Shown piece by piece: positions 52,116 to 59,866 of a DNA stretch of 64,000 bases (the stretch's first letter is position 1; each line of letters begins with the position of its first letter). The notes under the pieces were generated by a model, which saw only the letters and a program-made list of their open reading frames with translations, ran no database searches and had not been told where the DNA came from. Source of the DNA: Azospirillum doebereinerae (GTDB lineage Bacteria > Pseudomonadota > Alphaproteobacteria > Azospirillales > Azospirillaceae); the NCBI RefSeq assembly GCF_003989665.1, contig NZ_RZIJ01000024.1:36220-100219 (forward strand), given 5' to 3'. The translations under genes and the position numbers were made by a program.

Positions 52116-53567
52116 ATGTCGTACATCCAGGGTGAAACGGGCGATTGGGAAATCGTGATCGGGCTTGAGGTTCATGCCCAGGTGATTTCGAACGCGAAGC
52201 TGTTCTCCGGCTCGGCCACCGATTTCGGATCGGCGCCGAACAGCCAGGTCAGCTTCGTGGACGCCGCGTTCCCCGGCATGCTGCCCGTCATCAACGAGGT
52301 CTGCGTCGAGCAGGCGGTGCGCACCGGGCTGGGGCTGAAGGCGCAGATCAACCTGCACTCGGTCTTCGACCGCAAGAACTACTTCTACGCCGACCTGCCG
52401 CAGGGCTACCAGATCAGCCAGTTCCTCCAGCCGATCGTCGGCGCCGGCGAGATCGTGCTCGACCTGCCGGACGGCACCAGCCGCACCGTCGGCATCACCC
52501 GCCTGCATCTGGAGCAGGACGCCGGCAAGTCGCTGCACGACCAGCACCCGGCCAAGACCTACATCGACCTGAACCGGTCGGGCGTGGCGCTGATGGAGAT
52601 CGTGTCGGAACCCGACATGCGCACGTCGGAGGAGGCCGGGGCCTACGTGCGCAAGCTGCGCTCGATCCTGCGCTACCTGGGCACCTGCGACGGCAACATG
52701 GAGGAAGGCTCCATGCGCTGCGACGTGAACGTGTCGGTGCGCAAGCCGGGCCAGCCCTTCGGCACGCGCTGCGAGATCAAGAACGTCAACTCCATCCGCT
52801 TCGTCCAGGCCGCCATCGAGTACGAGGCGCGCCGCCAGATCGAGGTGATCGAGGAGGGCGGCGTCATCCGCCAGGAGACCCGGCTGTGGGACACGACCAA
52901 GTTCGTGACCCGCTCCATGCGGTCGAAGGAGGAGGCGCACGACTACCGCTACTTCCCCGACCCCGACCTGCTGCCTCTGGAACTCGACGCCGACTGGGTC
53001 GAGGCGATCCGCAAGAGCCTGCCGGAGCTGCCCGACGAGAAGAAGGCCCGCTTCATCGACGATTACAAGCTGTCGGTCTACGACGCCGGCGTGCTGGTGT
53101 CGGAGCAGGCCAAGGCCGAGTATTTCGAGGCCGTCGCCAAGGGGCGCGATCCCAAGCTGGCGTCGAACTGGGTCACCGGCGAGCTGTTCGGCTACCTGAA
53201 CAAGGCCGGCAAGGAGATCGAGCAGAGCCCGGTCAGCGCCGAGAATCTCGGCGGGCTGATCGACCTGATCGCCGACAACACCATCTCCGGCCGCATCGCC
53301 AAGGAGGTCTTCGAGGCGATGTTCGAGACCGGCGGCAAGGCCGCCGACATCGTCGAGCAGAAGGGCCTGCGCCAGGTCACCGACACCGGCGCCATCGAGG
53401 GCGCGATCGACGCGGTGATGGCGGCCAATGGCGACAAAGTGGCGGAGTTCCGGGGCGGCAAGGACAAGCTGTTCGGCTTCTTCGTCGGTCAGGTGATGAA
53501 GGCCACCCAGGGCAAGGCCAACCCGGCCCTGGTGAACGAGATCCTGACGGCCAAGCTGAAGGGCTGA
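52116..53567 (+). CDS. gatB: Asp-tRNA(Asn)/Glu-tRNA(Gln) amidotransferase subunit B
   Basis: A 483-residue GatB of normal length. It has WEIVIGLEVHAQV at the N-terminus, the cradle domain signature DLPQGYQISQF, the segment AGKSLHDQ-HPAKTYIDLNR-SGVALMEIVSEPD, and the C-terminal helical/YqeY tail (about 330-483) that binds the tRNA elbow. With GatA and GatC it converts misacylated Glu-tRNA(Gln) and Asp-tRNA(Asn). gatC and gatA, which are commonly its immediate upstream neighbours, are not in this window. A strong terminator ends the gene 26 bp after the stop, so it is transcribed alone. Confidence 0.97.
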   Translation: MSYIQGETGDWEIVIGLEVHAQVISNAKLFSGSATDFGSAPNSQVSFVDAAFPGMLPVINEVCVEQAVRTGLGLKAQINLHSVFDRKNYFYADLPQGYQISQFLQPIVGAGEIVLDLPDGTSRTVGITRLHLEQDAGKSLHDQHPAKTYIDLNRSGVALMEIVSEPDMRTSEEAGAYVRKLRSILRYLGTCDGNMEEGSMRCDVNVSVRKPGQPFGTRCEIKNVNSIRFVQAAIEYEARRQIEVIEEGGVIRQETRLWDTTKFVTRSMRSKEEAHDYRYFPDPDLLPLELDADWVEAIRKSLPELPDEKKARFIDDYKLSVYDAGVLVSEQAKAEYFEAVAKGRDPKLASNWVTGELFGYLNKAGKEIEQSPVSAENLGGLIDLIADNTISGRIAKEVFEAMFETGGKAADIVEQKGLRQVTDTGAIEGAIDAVMAANGDKVAEFRGGKDKLFGFFVGQVMKATQGKANPALVNEILTAKLKG

Positions 53568-53592
53568 GACTCCGGCCCTTGCCGACGAAAGG

Positions 53593-53624
53593 AAAAAGCC
53601 TCCCCGGAACGGGGAGGCTTTTTT
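53593..53624 (+). terminator. Rho-independent terminator of gatB
   Basis: AAAAAGCCTCCCC pairs with GGGGAGGCTTTTTT around GGAAC. The stem is perfect, GC-rich and ends in six T residues; this is the clearest intrinsic terminator in the window. Confidence 0.95.
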
Positions 53625-53708
53625 GTTGCCGGCTCCGCATCTTCGGGTCACACCGGACTTGGCTTTTTCGCGCCGACGCCGCCAGTATCGCGCGGTGGGG
53701 GAGAAGAT

Positions 53709-55469
53709 ATGACGGCCGAGCTGGTGATCGTCGCGTTGGTGGCGCTGGGTGTCGGGGCCGGGCTGGGCGGCGCGTTCGTGCACCGGCTGGGCCGCCGCGC
53801 CGCGCCGCGCAGCAACGGGGTGCCATCGAGCGGCGCGACTCCGCTGGAGCTGCCCCTGCCGGGCATCGTCGCCGACATCGGCGAACGGCTGGAGATGGCG
53901 CTGGACGCCACCGGCGCCGCGGTGTGGGACGCCGATCTGGTCGCCGGCACCTGCTGGTGGTCGGACACCTTCCCGCGCATGCTGGGCTACGCCGAAACCC
54001 CGCCGATGCCTTTCGATTTCTGGGAGAAGCGCCTGCACCCCGACGACCGCGAGCGGGTGCTGGCCCACATCGCCGCCCATCTCGCCGGGGAGACGACCAG
54101 CTACGACTACGATTACCGGATGCGCCGGGAGGACGGCGCGTGGATGTGGTTGGCCGCCAAGGGCCGGGCTTTCCGCGACGGCACCGGCCGTGTCGTCCGC
54201 TACGCCGGCATCATGACCGACATCACCGAGGCCCGCCGCCAGGCCGAGCGCCTGCGCGCCAGCGAGGAGCGGCTGCTGAAGATCATGGAGGCGACGCCCA
54301 TCGCGGTGAACGTGACGACGCGGGACGGGCGCTGGCTGTTCTGCAACGCGCAGTCCGTCCGCCTGCTCGGTCGCGAGCACGCCGAGCTGGTGCGCACGCC
54401 GACCCCGCAGCTCTACGCCGATCCGGCCGAGCGCACCGCGCTGATCGCCCGCTTCGACCGCGAGGGCCCGTTCCGCGACGCCGAGATCCGCTTCCGCCGG
54501 CCCGACGGCAGCATCGTCTGGACCTTGTCCTCCTGGGACCAGATCGAGCTGGACGGCGAATCGGCGCTGCTGACCTGGCTCTACGACATCACCGATCGCA
54601 AATGCGCCGAGGCCACCTCGATTCGCGCGCGCGAGGAGGCGGAGCGGGCGCTGAGCGAGTTGCGCGCCGCGCAGGAAAGCCTGATCCAGGCCGAGACCAT
54701 GGCCTCGCTGGGCCAGCTGGTCGCCGGGGTCGCGCACGAGATCAACACCCCCATCGGCATTGCGCTCACCGCCGCGAGCCACATCGGCGAGCAGTCGCAG
54801 ATGCTGTGCGACCGATTCGCCGGCGGCACGCTGCGCAAATCCGACTTCACCGATTTCCTGGCCGGGCTGGGGGAGGGGGTGCGGCTGCTGATGGCCAACA
54901 TCGACCGCGCGGCGGCCCTGGTGCAGAGCTTCAAGCAGGTGGCGGTCGACCAGTCGTCGGGCGACCGTCGGGTCTTCGACCTGGGCGGCTACGTCGCGGA
55001 GATCCTGTTCTCGCTGCGCCCCCGGCTGAAGCGCACGCGGCTGACCGTGGCGCTGGACTGCGCCGAGGATCTGACGATGGACAGCTACCCCGGCGCGCTG
55101 GGCCAGGTTCTGACCAATCTGGTGATCAACGCCGTCCTCCACGCCTACCCCGATGGCGGGACCGGCACGATCCGCATCGCGGCGCAGCCGGACGGCGCCG
55201 ACCGCGTCCGCATCGACTTCATGGACGACGGCGCCGGCATCCCGCCGGAGAACCTGTCGAAGGTGTTCGAGCCGTTCTTCACCACCAAGCGCGGGCAGGG
55301 CGGCTCCGGGCTCGGCCTGCACATCGTCTTCAACACCGTCACCGGGCCGCTGGGCGGCACCGTGGCGGTGCAGTCCTGGCCGGGGCAGGGCACGCGCTTC
55401 ACCCTGCAGCTGCCGCGCGAGGCCCCTCTCGTCCTGCCAACCCCGGCGGAGGCGGCGGCGGCGCCCTGA
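53709..55469 (+). CDS. PAS-domain sensor histidine kinase
   Basis: A 586-residue kinase with one N-terminal hydrophobic helix (about 3-25) as a membrane anchor. PAS_3-type domain 1 is at about 65-178 (GYAETPPMPFDFWEKRLHPD, then YRMRREDGAWMWLAAKGRAF). PAS domain 2 is at about 190-305. A coiled coil leads to the HisKA-like phosphoacceptor ASLGQLVAGVAHEINTPIGI (His in AHEIN). The HATPase has NLVINAVLHAYP, DDGAGIP and GGSGLGLHIVFN. The soluble layout suggests a cytoplasmic or redox/small-molecule signal. No cognate regulator is adjacent. Confidence 0.92.
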   Translation: MTAELVIVALVALGVGAGLGGAFVHRLGRRAAPRSNGVPSSGATPLELPLPGIVADIGERLEMALDATGAAVWDADLVAGTCWWSDTFPRMLGYAETPPMPFDFWEKRLHPDDRERVLAHIAAHLAGETTSYDYDYRMRREDGAWMWLAAKGRAFRDGTGRVVRYAGIMTDITEARRQAERLRASEERLLKIMEATPIAVNVTTRDGRWLFCNAQSVRLLGREHAELVRTPTPQLYADPAERTALIARFDREGPFRDAEIRFRRPDGSIVWTLSSWDQIELDGESALLTWLYDITDRKCAEATSIRAREEAERALSELRAAQESLIQAETMASLGQLVAGVAHEINTPIGIALTAASHIGEQSQMLCDRFAGGTLRKSDFTDFLAGLGEGVRLLMANIDRAAALVQSFKQVAVDQSSGDRRVFDLGGYVAEILFSLRPRLKRTRLTVALDCAEDLTMDSYPGALGQVLTNLVINAVLHAYPDGGTGTIRIAAQPDGADRVRIDFMDDGAGIPPENLSKVFEPFFTTKRGQGGSGLGLHIVFNTVTGPLGGTVAVQSWPGQGTRFTLQLPREAPLVLPTPAEAAAAP

Positions 55470-55478
55470 GGGGCGGCG

Positions 55479-55715
55479 TCAGGCGCTGTGGAGTTCGTGC
55501 AGTTGCAGGTGCTTGGGACGCCGGCCGCGCTTCTTCGGGGCGGCGAAGGCGGCGGCGCTGCCGTTCTCGCCGCGCAGTTCGGCGTTCAGCTCCTGCACGC
55601 AGCGCATCAGGAGTTCCTTTTCCCGCATGTCCTCGCGGTCGGTGATCTCCAGGCAGCTCAGCTTGATCTCGACCAGATCGATCAGCGTTTCGGCGCAGCG
55701 CCGTGACAGGCTCAT
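55479..55715 (-). CDS. Small conserved protein with basic AT-hook-like tail
   Basis: A 78-residue protein. The N-terminal helix MSLSRRCAETLIDLVEIKLS followed by CLEITDREDMREKELLMRCV is a pattern I recall from small uncharacterised proteins of Rhodospirillales. The C-terminal APKKRGRRPKHLQ resembles an AT-hook (RGRRPK) that could bind the minor groove. Convergent with the kinase gene, 10 bp away. The function is unknown. Confidence 0.75.
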   Translation of the reverse strand: MSLSRRCAETLIDLVEIKLSCLEITDREDMREKELLMRCVQELNAELRGENGSAAAFAAPKKRGRRPKHLQLHELHSA

Positions 55716-55946
55716 GGCATCCTCCGCGACAGGCGGGTGACGGTTGAGTCACCCCAAGGGTTCGTTGCTCATCCTGACAGTCTGAGATCGGCCAGTTAAA
55801 AAATGGATAAAATTTTACACAGATTTATCTCACTTTAGCCATAGATACTATATTCACGCTTTGTGATCCGTAGGCGTTGACAGGGTGCGGCCGTGCCGCT
55901 AGAACCCTTCCCACGCCGCCCGCACCGCAAGGATGCGGGCAAGGCT

Positions 55947-56038
55947 GGAGGGGTGGCCGAGTGGCTGAAGGCAACGGTTTGCTAAACCGTCATACGGGTT
56001 AAACCGTATCGTGGGTTCGAATCCCATCCCCTCCGCCA
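55947..56038 (+). tRNA. trnS: tRNA-Ser (GCU)
   Basis: A 92-base type II tRNA with acceptor GGAGGGG pairing CCCCTCC, a D-arm TGGCCGAGTGGCTGAAGGC, and anticodon stem ACGGT/ACCGT with loop TTGCTAA (anticodon GCU). It has a long variable arm (CATACGGGTTAAACCGTAT), T-loop GTTCGAATCC and an encoded CCA. It reads Ser AGC/AGU codons. The AT-rich 55750-55870 tract upstream probably holds its promoter. Confidence 0.98.
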
Positions 56039-56101
56039 TGACCATGGTCCCGCCATGGTGTTCCGTCCGGAACCAAGCCACAGTCCGCTGTGGTTTGTTG
56101 A

Positions 56102-56178
56102 CGGAGCGTAGCGCAGCTTGGTAGCGCATCAGACTGGGGGTCTGGGGGTCGCAGGTTCAAATCCTGTCGCTCCGACCA
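56102..56178 (+). tRNA. trnP: tRNA-Pro (GGG), integration target
   Basis: A 77-base tRNA: acceptor CGGAGCG/CGCTCCG, D-arm GCGCAGCTTGGTAGCGC, anticodon stem TCAGA/TCTGG with loop CTGGGGG (anticodon GGG), T-arm GCAGGTTCAAATCCTGT, encoded CCA. It reads CCC/CCU proline codons. The 3' half is overlapped on the other strand by the end of the integrase gene, so the tRNA end is the attachment site of the element to the right. The tRNA is intact. Confidence 0.98.
56128..56178 (+). other. Probable attL core region (tRNA-Pro 3' half)
   Basis: The integrase stop codon at 56129 lies within the tRNA, and the shared sequence between attP and attB should be some part of the tRNA from the anticodon region to the CCA end. 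The exact core cannot be given without the right junction. Confidence 0.6.
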
Positions 56179-57481
56179 GTTCCGGATGGATCGGAAAAGC
56201 CTTGGAACCCAACGGTTCCAAGGCTTTTTCGTTTTCCAGGCCAGCGAGCGAGTCGAGGTCTGATGCGGCGCCCGTTTGGGACTCGCGTTTGGGACTTTTC
56301 CGACGCGCCGGCTGCTGGCCCCCAAACGAGATGGCTTCCACGGCTTGGCGGCGGACGGGGTCCGCCACTTCGATGTACCGTTCAGTGGTCCGGTGGTCCT
56401 TGTGCCGCGCCAGAGCCTTCGTCGTCGCGGCCGAGGCGACCTGGGCCACGGCGGTGACGAAGCTGGCCTTGGTGTCGTGCCAGCGGTGCTTGATGCCCAG
56501 TTTCTTCAGGACCGTCCTCCAGGCCCGCCGTGGGTCCTTCACCGGCCGCCGCTCGCCCTTCTGGCCGTGTTGGTAGGTAAACAGGTGGTCGGTCTTCCAT
56601 TCGCGCGCTTGGTCCACGAGTCGCCGCAGCAGCTCAATGGCTTCGTCGCTCGCTGGCACGCACTCGGCCCGCCCCCCCTTGGTCTGTTCCGCCTCCAGCC
56701 AGACGCCGCGCACGCTGAAATCGACCTGCTGCACGCGCAGGCCGAAGACCTCGGCCTTCCGGAAGCCCATGAGGCGCACCAGTAGGGCAGCATCGGCCAG
56801 ATGAGCCGGGACCTCCGGGTGGTTGATGATGGCCATCAGGTTGTCGTCGGAAATCGGGCGGGGCAGGTGCTGCGGCTCGTTCAGGCGGGGGACCTTGGGC
56901 AGCTCGGGCAGCAACAGGTTGCCGGCGCTGTCGCGAAGCGTATGGGTGATGCGCAGAGCCGATCCTAGACAGATGAGGTAGCGGTTCGTGGTCGCGTCGG
57001 AGCGGGTGCGGCACGACTCCTTGAAGAGCGGGGCCTTGGCGCGCGGCCCTTCGGCAACCTGGGCCTTGGTCTTCCCGGCGCCCATGTAGACCCGCAGCGG
57101 TTGCTTGCGCGACCATGCGACGTATTCCCAAATCCGCGCCTCCGTCACCTCGGCGACCGGGGTATCGGCGCCGAAGAACTCCAGCAACTCCCGCACATAG
57201 ACCTGTTCGTTGATCCAGTTCTTACCCGCGTGCTTGCGGCTGGCGAACTCCGCAACCATCTGGGCGACCGTGTAGGCGCTGGGCTTGGTGGTGGGCTTGC
57301 CGTCAGCCTTCAGCTCCGCCAAGGCCGTGGCTCGCATGGCCTCCTCGAAGCGTTTGGCCTGGGTCTTGTTCTTGGCCAGCTCCCCTGTTTTCGGATCACG
57401 GCAATAGCCGGCATGACGCTTGCCGCCGCATTCGAAATCGTAGAGCCACCGCTCGCGGGTGTTGTTGTAATAGACGCTCAT
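56129..57481 (-). CDS. Tyrosine recombinase (integrase) of the element
   Basis: A 450-residue integrase with GGAGG before its ATG. The N-terminus has an AP2-like arm (YYNNTRERWLYDFECGGKRH), then a SAM-like core-binding domain (about 70-200, YTVAQMVAEFASRKHAGKNW) and a catalytic domain (about 215-385). Catalytic positions: Arg in RLMGFRKAEVFGL, the His-x-x-Arg box as WHDTKASFVTAV with Lys instead of Arg, His in LARHKDHRTTERY and the Tyr in TERYIEV. The last 45 residues run over the tRNA terminator and into the tRNA. It should integrate and, with the Xis-like protein, excise the element. Last gene of the leftward operon. Confidence 0.92.
   Translation of the reverse strand: MSVYYNNTRERWLYDFECGGKRHAGYCRDPKTGELAKNKTQAKRFEEAMRATALAELKADGKPTTKPSAYTVAQMVAEFASRKHAGKNWINEQVYVRELLEFFGADTPVAEVTEARIWEYVAWSRKQPLRVYMGAGKTKAQVAEGPRAKAPLFKESCRTRSDATTNRYLICLGSALRITHTLRDSAGNLLLPELPKVPRLNEPQHLPRPISDDNLMAIINHPEVPAHLADAALLVRLMGFRKAEVFGLRVQQVDFSVRGVWLEAEQTKGGRAECVPASDEAIELLRRLVDQAREWKTDHLFTYQHGQKGERRPVKDPRRAWRTVLKKLGIKHRWHDTKASFVTAVAQVASAATTKALARHKDHRTTERYIEVADPVRRQAVEAISFGGQQPARRKSPKRESQTGAASDLDSLAGLENEKALEPLGSKAFPIHPELVGATGFEPATPRPPV
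56195..56230 (+). terminator. Perfect hairpin terminator after tRNA-Pro, inside the integrase frame
   Basis: AAAAGCCTTGGAACC (56195-56209) pairs perfectly with GGTTCCAAGGCTTTT (56214-56228) around CAAC and runs into TTC and a further T-rich stretch. It ends the tRNA-Pro transcript on the + strand. On the - strand the same bases are codons of the integrase tail (NEKALEPLGSKAFP), so coding and terminator functions share one sequence. Confidence 0.85.
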
Positions 57482-57485
57482 GTCG

Positions 57486-57839
57486 TCACCTCCGGCCCGA
57501 AGGCTGGCTCACAACGCCGAGCTGCTGCAAGTAGGCGAGTGCTTCACGGTGGCCGGACCCCGTCTTCGCGGGCTTTGCCTTGTTCTCCTTGGTAGCCGGA
57601 GCCGAGTCGCGCGTCCTCTTCACCGGCACGATGGCGCGGCTTCGGCGGTATTCGTCAATCGAGCGCAGGTAGATGCGGATACCACGCTTGCCGACTCGAT
57701 GGCTGCGGAGGTCGCCACCATGGACCGCATCATACACCTCGCTGCGCGGCATGCTGAGCAGCGCTGCGGCCTCGGCGACGGTGCAGGATGGACCATCCGG
57801 AAGGAGGTCGGCGAGGGCGGGGTCTACGGCGCGCCGCAT
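57486..57839 (-). CDS. Helix-turn-helix protein, probable excisionase
   Basis: A 117-residue protein with AAGGAGG before ATG 57839. Residues about 17-70 form a MerR/excisionase-type winged helix (CTVAEAAALLSMPRSEVYDA, then VGKRGIRIYLRSIDEYRR). The rest is a Lys/Arg-rich tail. Small HTH proteins of this type beside an integrase usually act as recombination directionality factors. It lies 4 bp upstream of the integrase start and overlaps the gene before it by 16 bp. Confidence 0.8.
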   Translation of the reverse strand: MRRAVDPALADLLPDGPSCTVAEAAALLSMPRSEVYDAVHGGDLRSHRVGKRGIRIYLRSIDEYRRSRAIVPVKRTRDSAPATKENKAKPAKTGSGHREALAYLQQLGVVSQPSGRR

Positions 57840-58144
57840 GTCGCCTCCTTGGGGGTGGTGTCGCCGGGCACGCTCGGCAGCTCGCACACGGGCTTGCCCT
57901 GCGTCCCCAGCAGCACGGCGAATGCCATCGGCATGGCAACCACCAGGATCGGGAAAGGGGCGCTGTGGAGCGTTCTCGGAAGGTCCACGGTGTAGGTGCC
58001 CGGCCCGCCCACGGGCGAAGCCTGGGGTTTCTCGCCGACGGCGAGGATCACCACCCACTCGCCACGGCGCAGCTCGATGGTGCGGACATCGGTCGGCTCA
58101 TCGAAGCGGACCGCGCGGCAGCTCTGCCAGTTGGTGGCGTTCAT
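57824..58144 (-). CDS. Hypothetical protein of the element
   Basis: A 106-residue protein starting MNATNWQSCRAVRFDEPTDV. It is mostly beta-like (TIELRRGEWVVILAVGEKPQ), with a hydrophobic segment FPILVVAMPMAFAVLLG at about 65-81 that may be a buried strand or a weak membrane helix. No family recognised. Its start overlaps the stop of the LexA-like gene by 4 bp (ATGA), showing translational coupling. Confidence 0.6.
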   Translation of the reverse strand: MNATNWQSCRAVRFDEPTDVRTIELRRGEWVVILAVGEKPQASPVGGPGTYTVDLPRTLHSAPFPILVVAMPMAFAVLLGTQGKPVCELPSVPGDTTPKEATCGAP

Positions 58145-58485
58145 GCTGTGGCTTCCATGGCGTGTTCATCCAGGCTGGCAAGAAACTCGGCCAGCAGCCG
58201 GGCGTCCTCGAAGCATCCTACAAAGGCCATCTCACAATCCGGCAGGATCGGCGGCGGGTGGAGGATGCGGATCCGGTTGGCGTGCGGTTCCAAGGTGATC
58301 CAGCCTTTCTCACAGAGCTGGTGCAGCACCCGGCACACGCTGCTTTTCGCGGTCAGCTCCAGCTCGTTGGCGAGCTGACTGTAGGTCGGCTGCATGCCCT
58401 GCTGGTCCACCAGCTCGTGCAGCACCTGGAGGGCTTCCAGCTGCTTCGTGGTGAGAGGGATAGGGCCGGTCCAAACTTGGGCCAC
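58141..58485 (-). CDS. LexA-type winged-helix DNA-binding protein
   Basis: A 114-residue protein starting at a GTG with a very strong AAGGAGGTG ribosome site. Residues about 10-65 match the LexA DNA-binding fold (PLTTKQLEALQVLHELVDQQ, PTYSQLANELELTAKSSVCR, ILHQLCEKGWI-like wing). The LexA autoprotease domain is absent; instead there is a 45-residue tail. It probably regulates element genes without being cleaved in the SOS response. Confidence 0.75.
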   Translation of the reverse strand: MAQVWTGPIPLTTKQLEALQVLHELVDQQGMQPTYSQLANELELTAKSSVCRVLHQLCEKGWITLEPHANRIRILHPPPILPDCEMAFVGCFEDARLLAEFLASLDEHAMEATA

Positions 58486-58486
58486 G

Positions 58487-58693
58487 TCACACCTCCTTCA
58501 GCGCCAGCCCGGCGCAATCGCGGTGCATCTGGGCGGACAGCAGCAGGCGGGTACGCCGGCCGGGGGACTCGGTCCGCTTGGCCTCGCGCTCGGCTTTCTC
58601 GGCCTCCTCGGCGTGCCAGCGTGCGAGGGAGTGGGCAAGGGTGGCGCCGCTGTGATTGTCGTTGACCGGGCGGTGCAGGGTCAGAGCGTCCAT
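58487..58693 (-). CDS. Small charged hypothetical protein
   Basis: A 68-residue protein with GGGGGAGG directly before ATG 58693. It begins MDALTLHRPVNDNHSGATLA, followed by a charged helix WHAEEAEKAEREAKRTESPG and a second helix with one Cys. No family recognised. It overlaps the upstream gene by 13 bp and ends 1 bp before the LexA-like gene. Confidence 0.6.
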   Translation of the reverse strand: MDALTLHRPVNDNHSGATLAHSLARWHAEEAEKAEREAKRTESPGRRTRLLLSAQMHRDCAGLALKEV

Positions 58694-58950
58694 GGTCCTC
58701 CCCCATTTCTGGCGGCTTCACGGCCGGCGGCGGTGATCCAGGTGCCGCGCGCCCAACCACGTTGGAGCCATTTCCGCTGGATCACCGGCACCAGCTCGGC
58801 CGGGCAATCGAATCCCGTCAGGGTGAGGGCGCCGCCCGCCTCGATGGCGTGGCGGAGCGCGGCGACCAGCGTCTCCTCGGACGGCTCGGGGCTGGGCACG
58901 TAGACGCGGCCGATCTGCTGGCAGCGCTGGGCGATGCGGGCGTGGTCCAT
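58681..58950 (-). CDS. Hypothetical protein of the element
   Basis: An 89-residue protein, AGGGGTG before ATG 58950. It starts MDHARIAQRCQQIGRVYVPS and contains ALRHAIEAGGALTLTGFDCP and a C-terminal IQRKWLQRGWARGTWITAAG that looks like a small winged-helix hairpin. No family recognised. It lies in the middle of the tightly packed leftward operon. Confidence 0.6.
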   Translation of the reverse strand: MDHARIAQRCQQIGRVYVPSPEPSEETLVAALRHAIEAGGALTLTGFDCPAELVPVIQRKWLQRGWARGTWITAAGREAARNGGGPWTL

Positions 58951-58953
58951 GGG

Positions 58954-59304
58954 TCACCCCTGGCCGATGGCGACGTCGATCGCCGGCAGCACGTCGGCGC
59001 CGGCCTCGACCATCAGCTCGATGAGACGGAAAGAGGCAGCGAGCTGGGCGGCCTTGGCGGAGGAGGCGGTGCCCCAATCCGCCGCCTGTCCGGACGCATG
59101 GCGCAGGGGGCGCCAGACGCGCCACTCCCATTCGCCCTTACCGACCCGCTTCACCTCGGCACGCCAACCGCTCCACCAATCGCCGGTGTAGGGATCGGCG
59201 GGCTTTGGATCGTCGGGGGTGACGGAGCAGGTCAGATGCCAGCTGTTCGGGGCGGGCGCCCAGCTCCGGACCTGTCCGACCGCTTGGGATGACGGCTCTT
59301 TCAT
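58954..59304 (-). CDS. Hypothetical protein, first gene of the leftward operon
   Basis: A 116-residue Trp-rich protein from ATG 59304 with GGAG upstream. It contains SWHLTCSVTPDDPKPADPYT, GDWWSGWRAEVKRVGKGEWE and a helical C-terminus (SAKAAQLAASFRLIELMVEA). Three Trp-rich strands suggest a small beta sheet. No family recognised. It is the first gene of the operon that runs to the integrase and would lie at the end of a long leader if transcription starts at the left operator promoter near 59972. Confidence 0.6.
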   Translation of the reverse strand: MKEPSSQAVGQVRSWAPAPNSWHLTCSVTPDDPKPADPYTGDWWSGWRAEVKRVGKGEWEWRVWRPLRHASGQAADWGTASSAKAAQLAASFRLIELMVEAGADVLPAIDVAIGQG

Positions 59305-59393
59305 GGGCGGGCACTCCCCATGCCTGGATGTGTGGGAGTGCCTTGAAGGAACGCCCCACAACGGGCCATATTCTGCGGCAGGAGGGCACCCCG

Positions 59394-59866
59394 ATGACGC
59401 TCTACGACTCCGACTTCTACGGCTGGACCCAGGACCAAGCGGCGGCTTTGCGGCGGCTTGCGGACGAGCGCCCCAACGTCGGCGCCGGCATCGACTGGGC
59501 GCATGTCGCGGAGGAAATCGAGGACATGGGCAACGACACTCTGGAGAAGATCGAGGGTCTTGTCGCCCAGATCGTTGCGCACCTTCTGCGGCTGGAGCAC
59601 TGCCCCGACGCCAACCCACGGCAGCACTGGCGCGGTGAAATCACAGCGTGGCGCAAAACACGGTGCGCCGTCGGGCGAAGCGCTCGCCCACGGCTCTGGG
59701 CCGGCTCGATCTGGCCGAGTTGACGGACGATGCAGTCGCGGAACTGCGCGCCCGCTATGCCGGGCAGCCATGGGCCGAGGGCTTGCCATCCGATAGTACC
59801 TACACGGTTGACCAAGTGCTTGATCGTGACTGGTGGCCGGCGAACCGAGCGGGCCTCGTGGACTGA
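59394..59866 (+). pseudogene. DUF29 family gene split by a frameshift
   Basis: From ATG 59394 (GGAGGG upstream) the first 86 residues are a good DUF29 N-terminal half: LYDSDFYGWTQDQAAALRRL, then GIDWAHVAEEIEDMGNDTLE and LLRLEHCPDANPRQHWR. The frame then breaks near the AAAA run at 59657-59660. The family C-terminus continues in another frame to 59866 (LTDDAVAELRARYAGQPWAE, YTVDQVLDRDWWP). One missing base explains it. DUF29 proteins are common small proteins of unknown function. It is the only rightward gene between the two operator clusters, antisense to a probable leftward transcript. Confidence 0.75.

Noticed and set aside
56129..56230. The C-terminal end of the integrase as a real conserved domain
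   Set aside because: The residues over the tRNA (GATGFEPATPRPPV) are simply the antisense translation of a tRNA gene, a pattern often seen with tRNA-targeting integrases; no function should be read from it.
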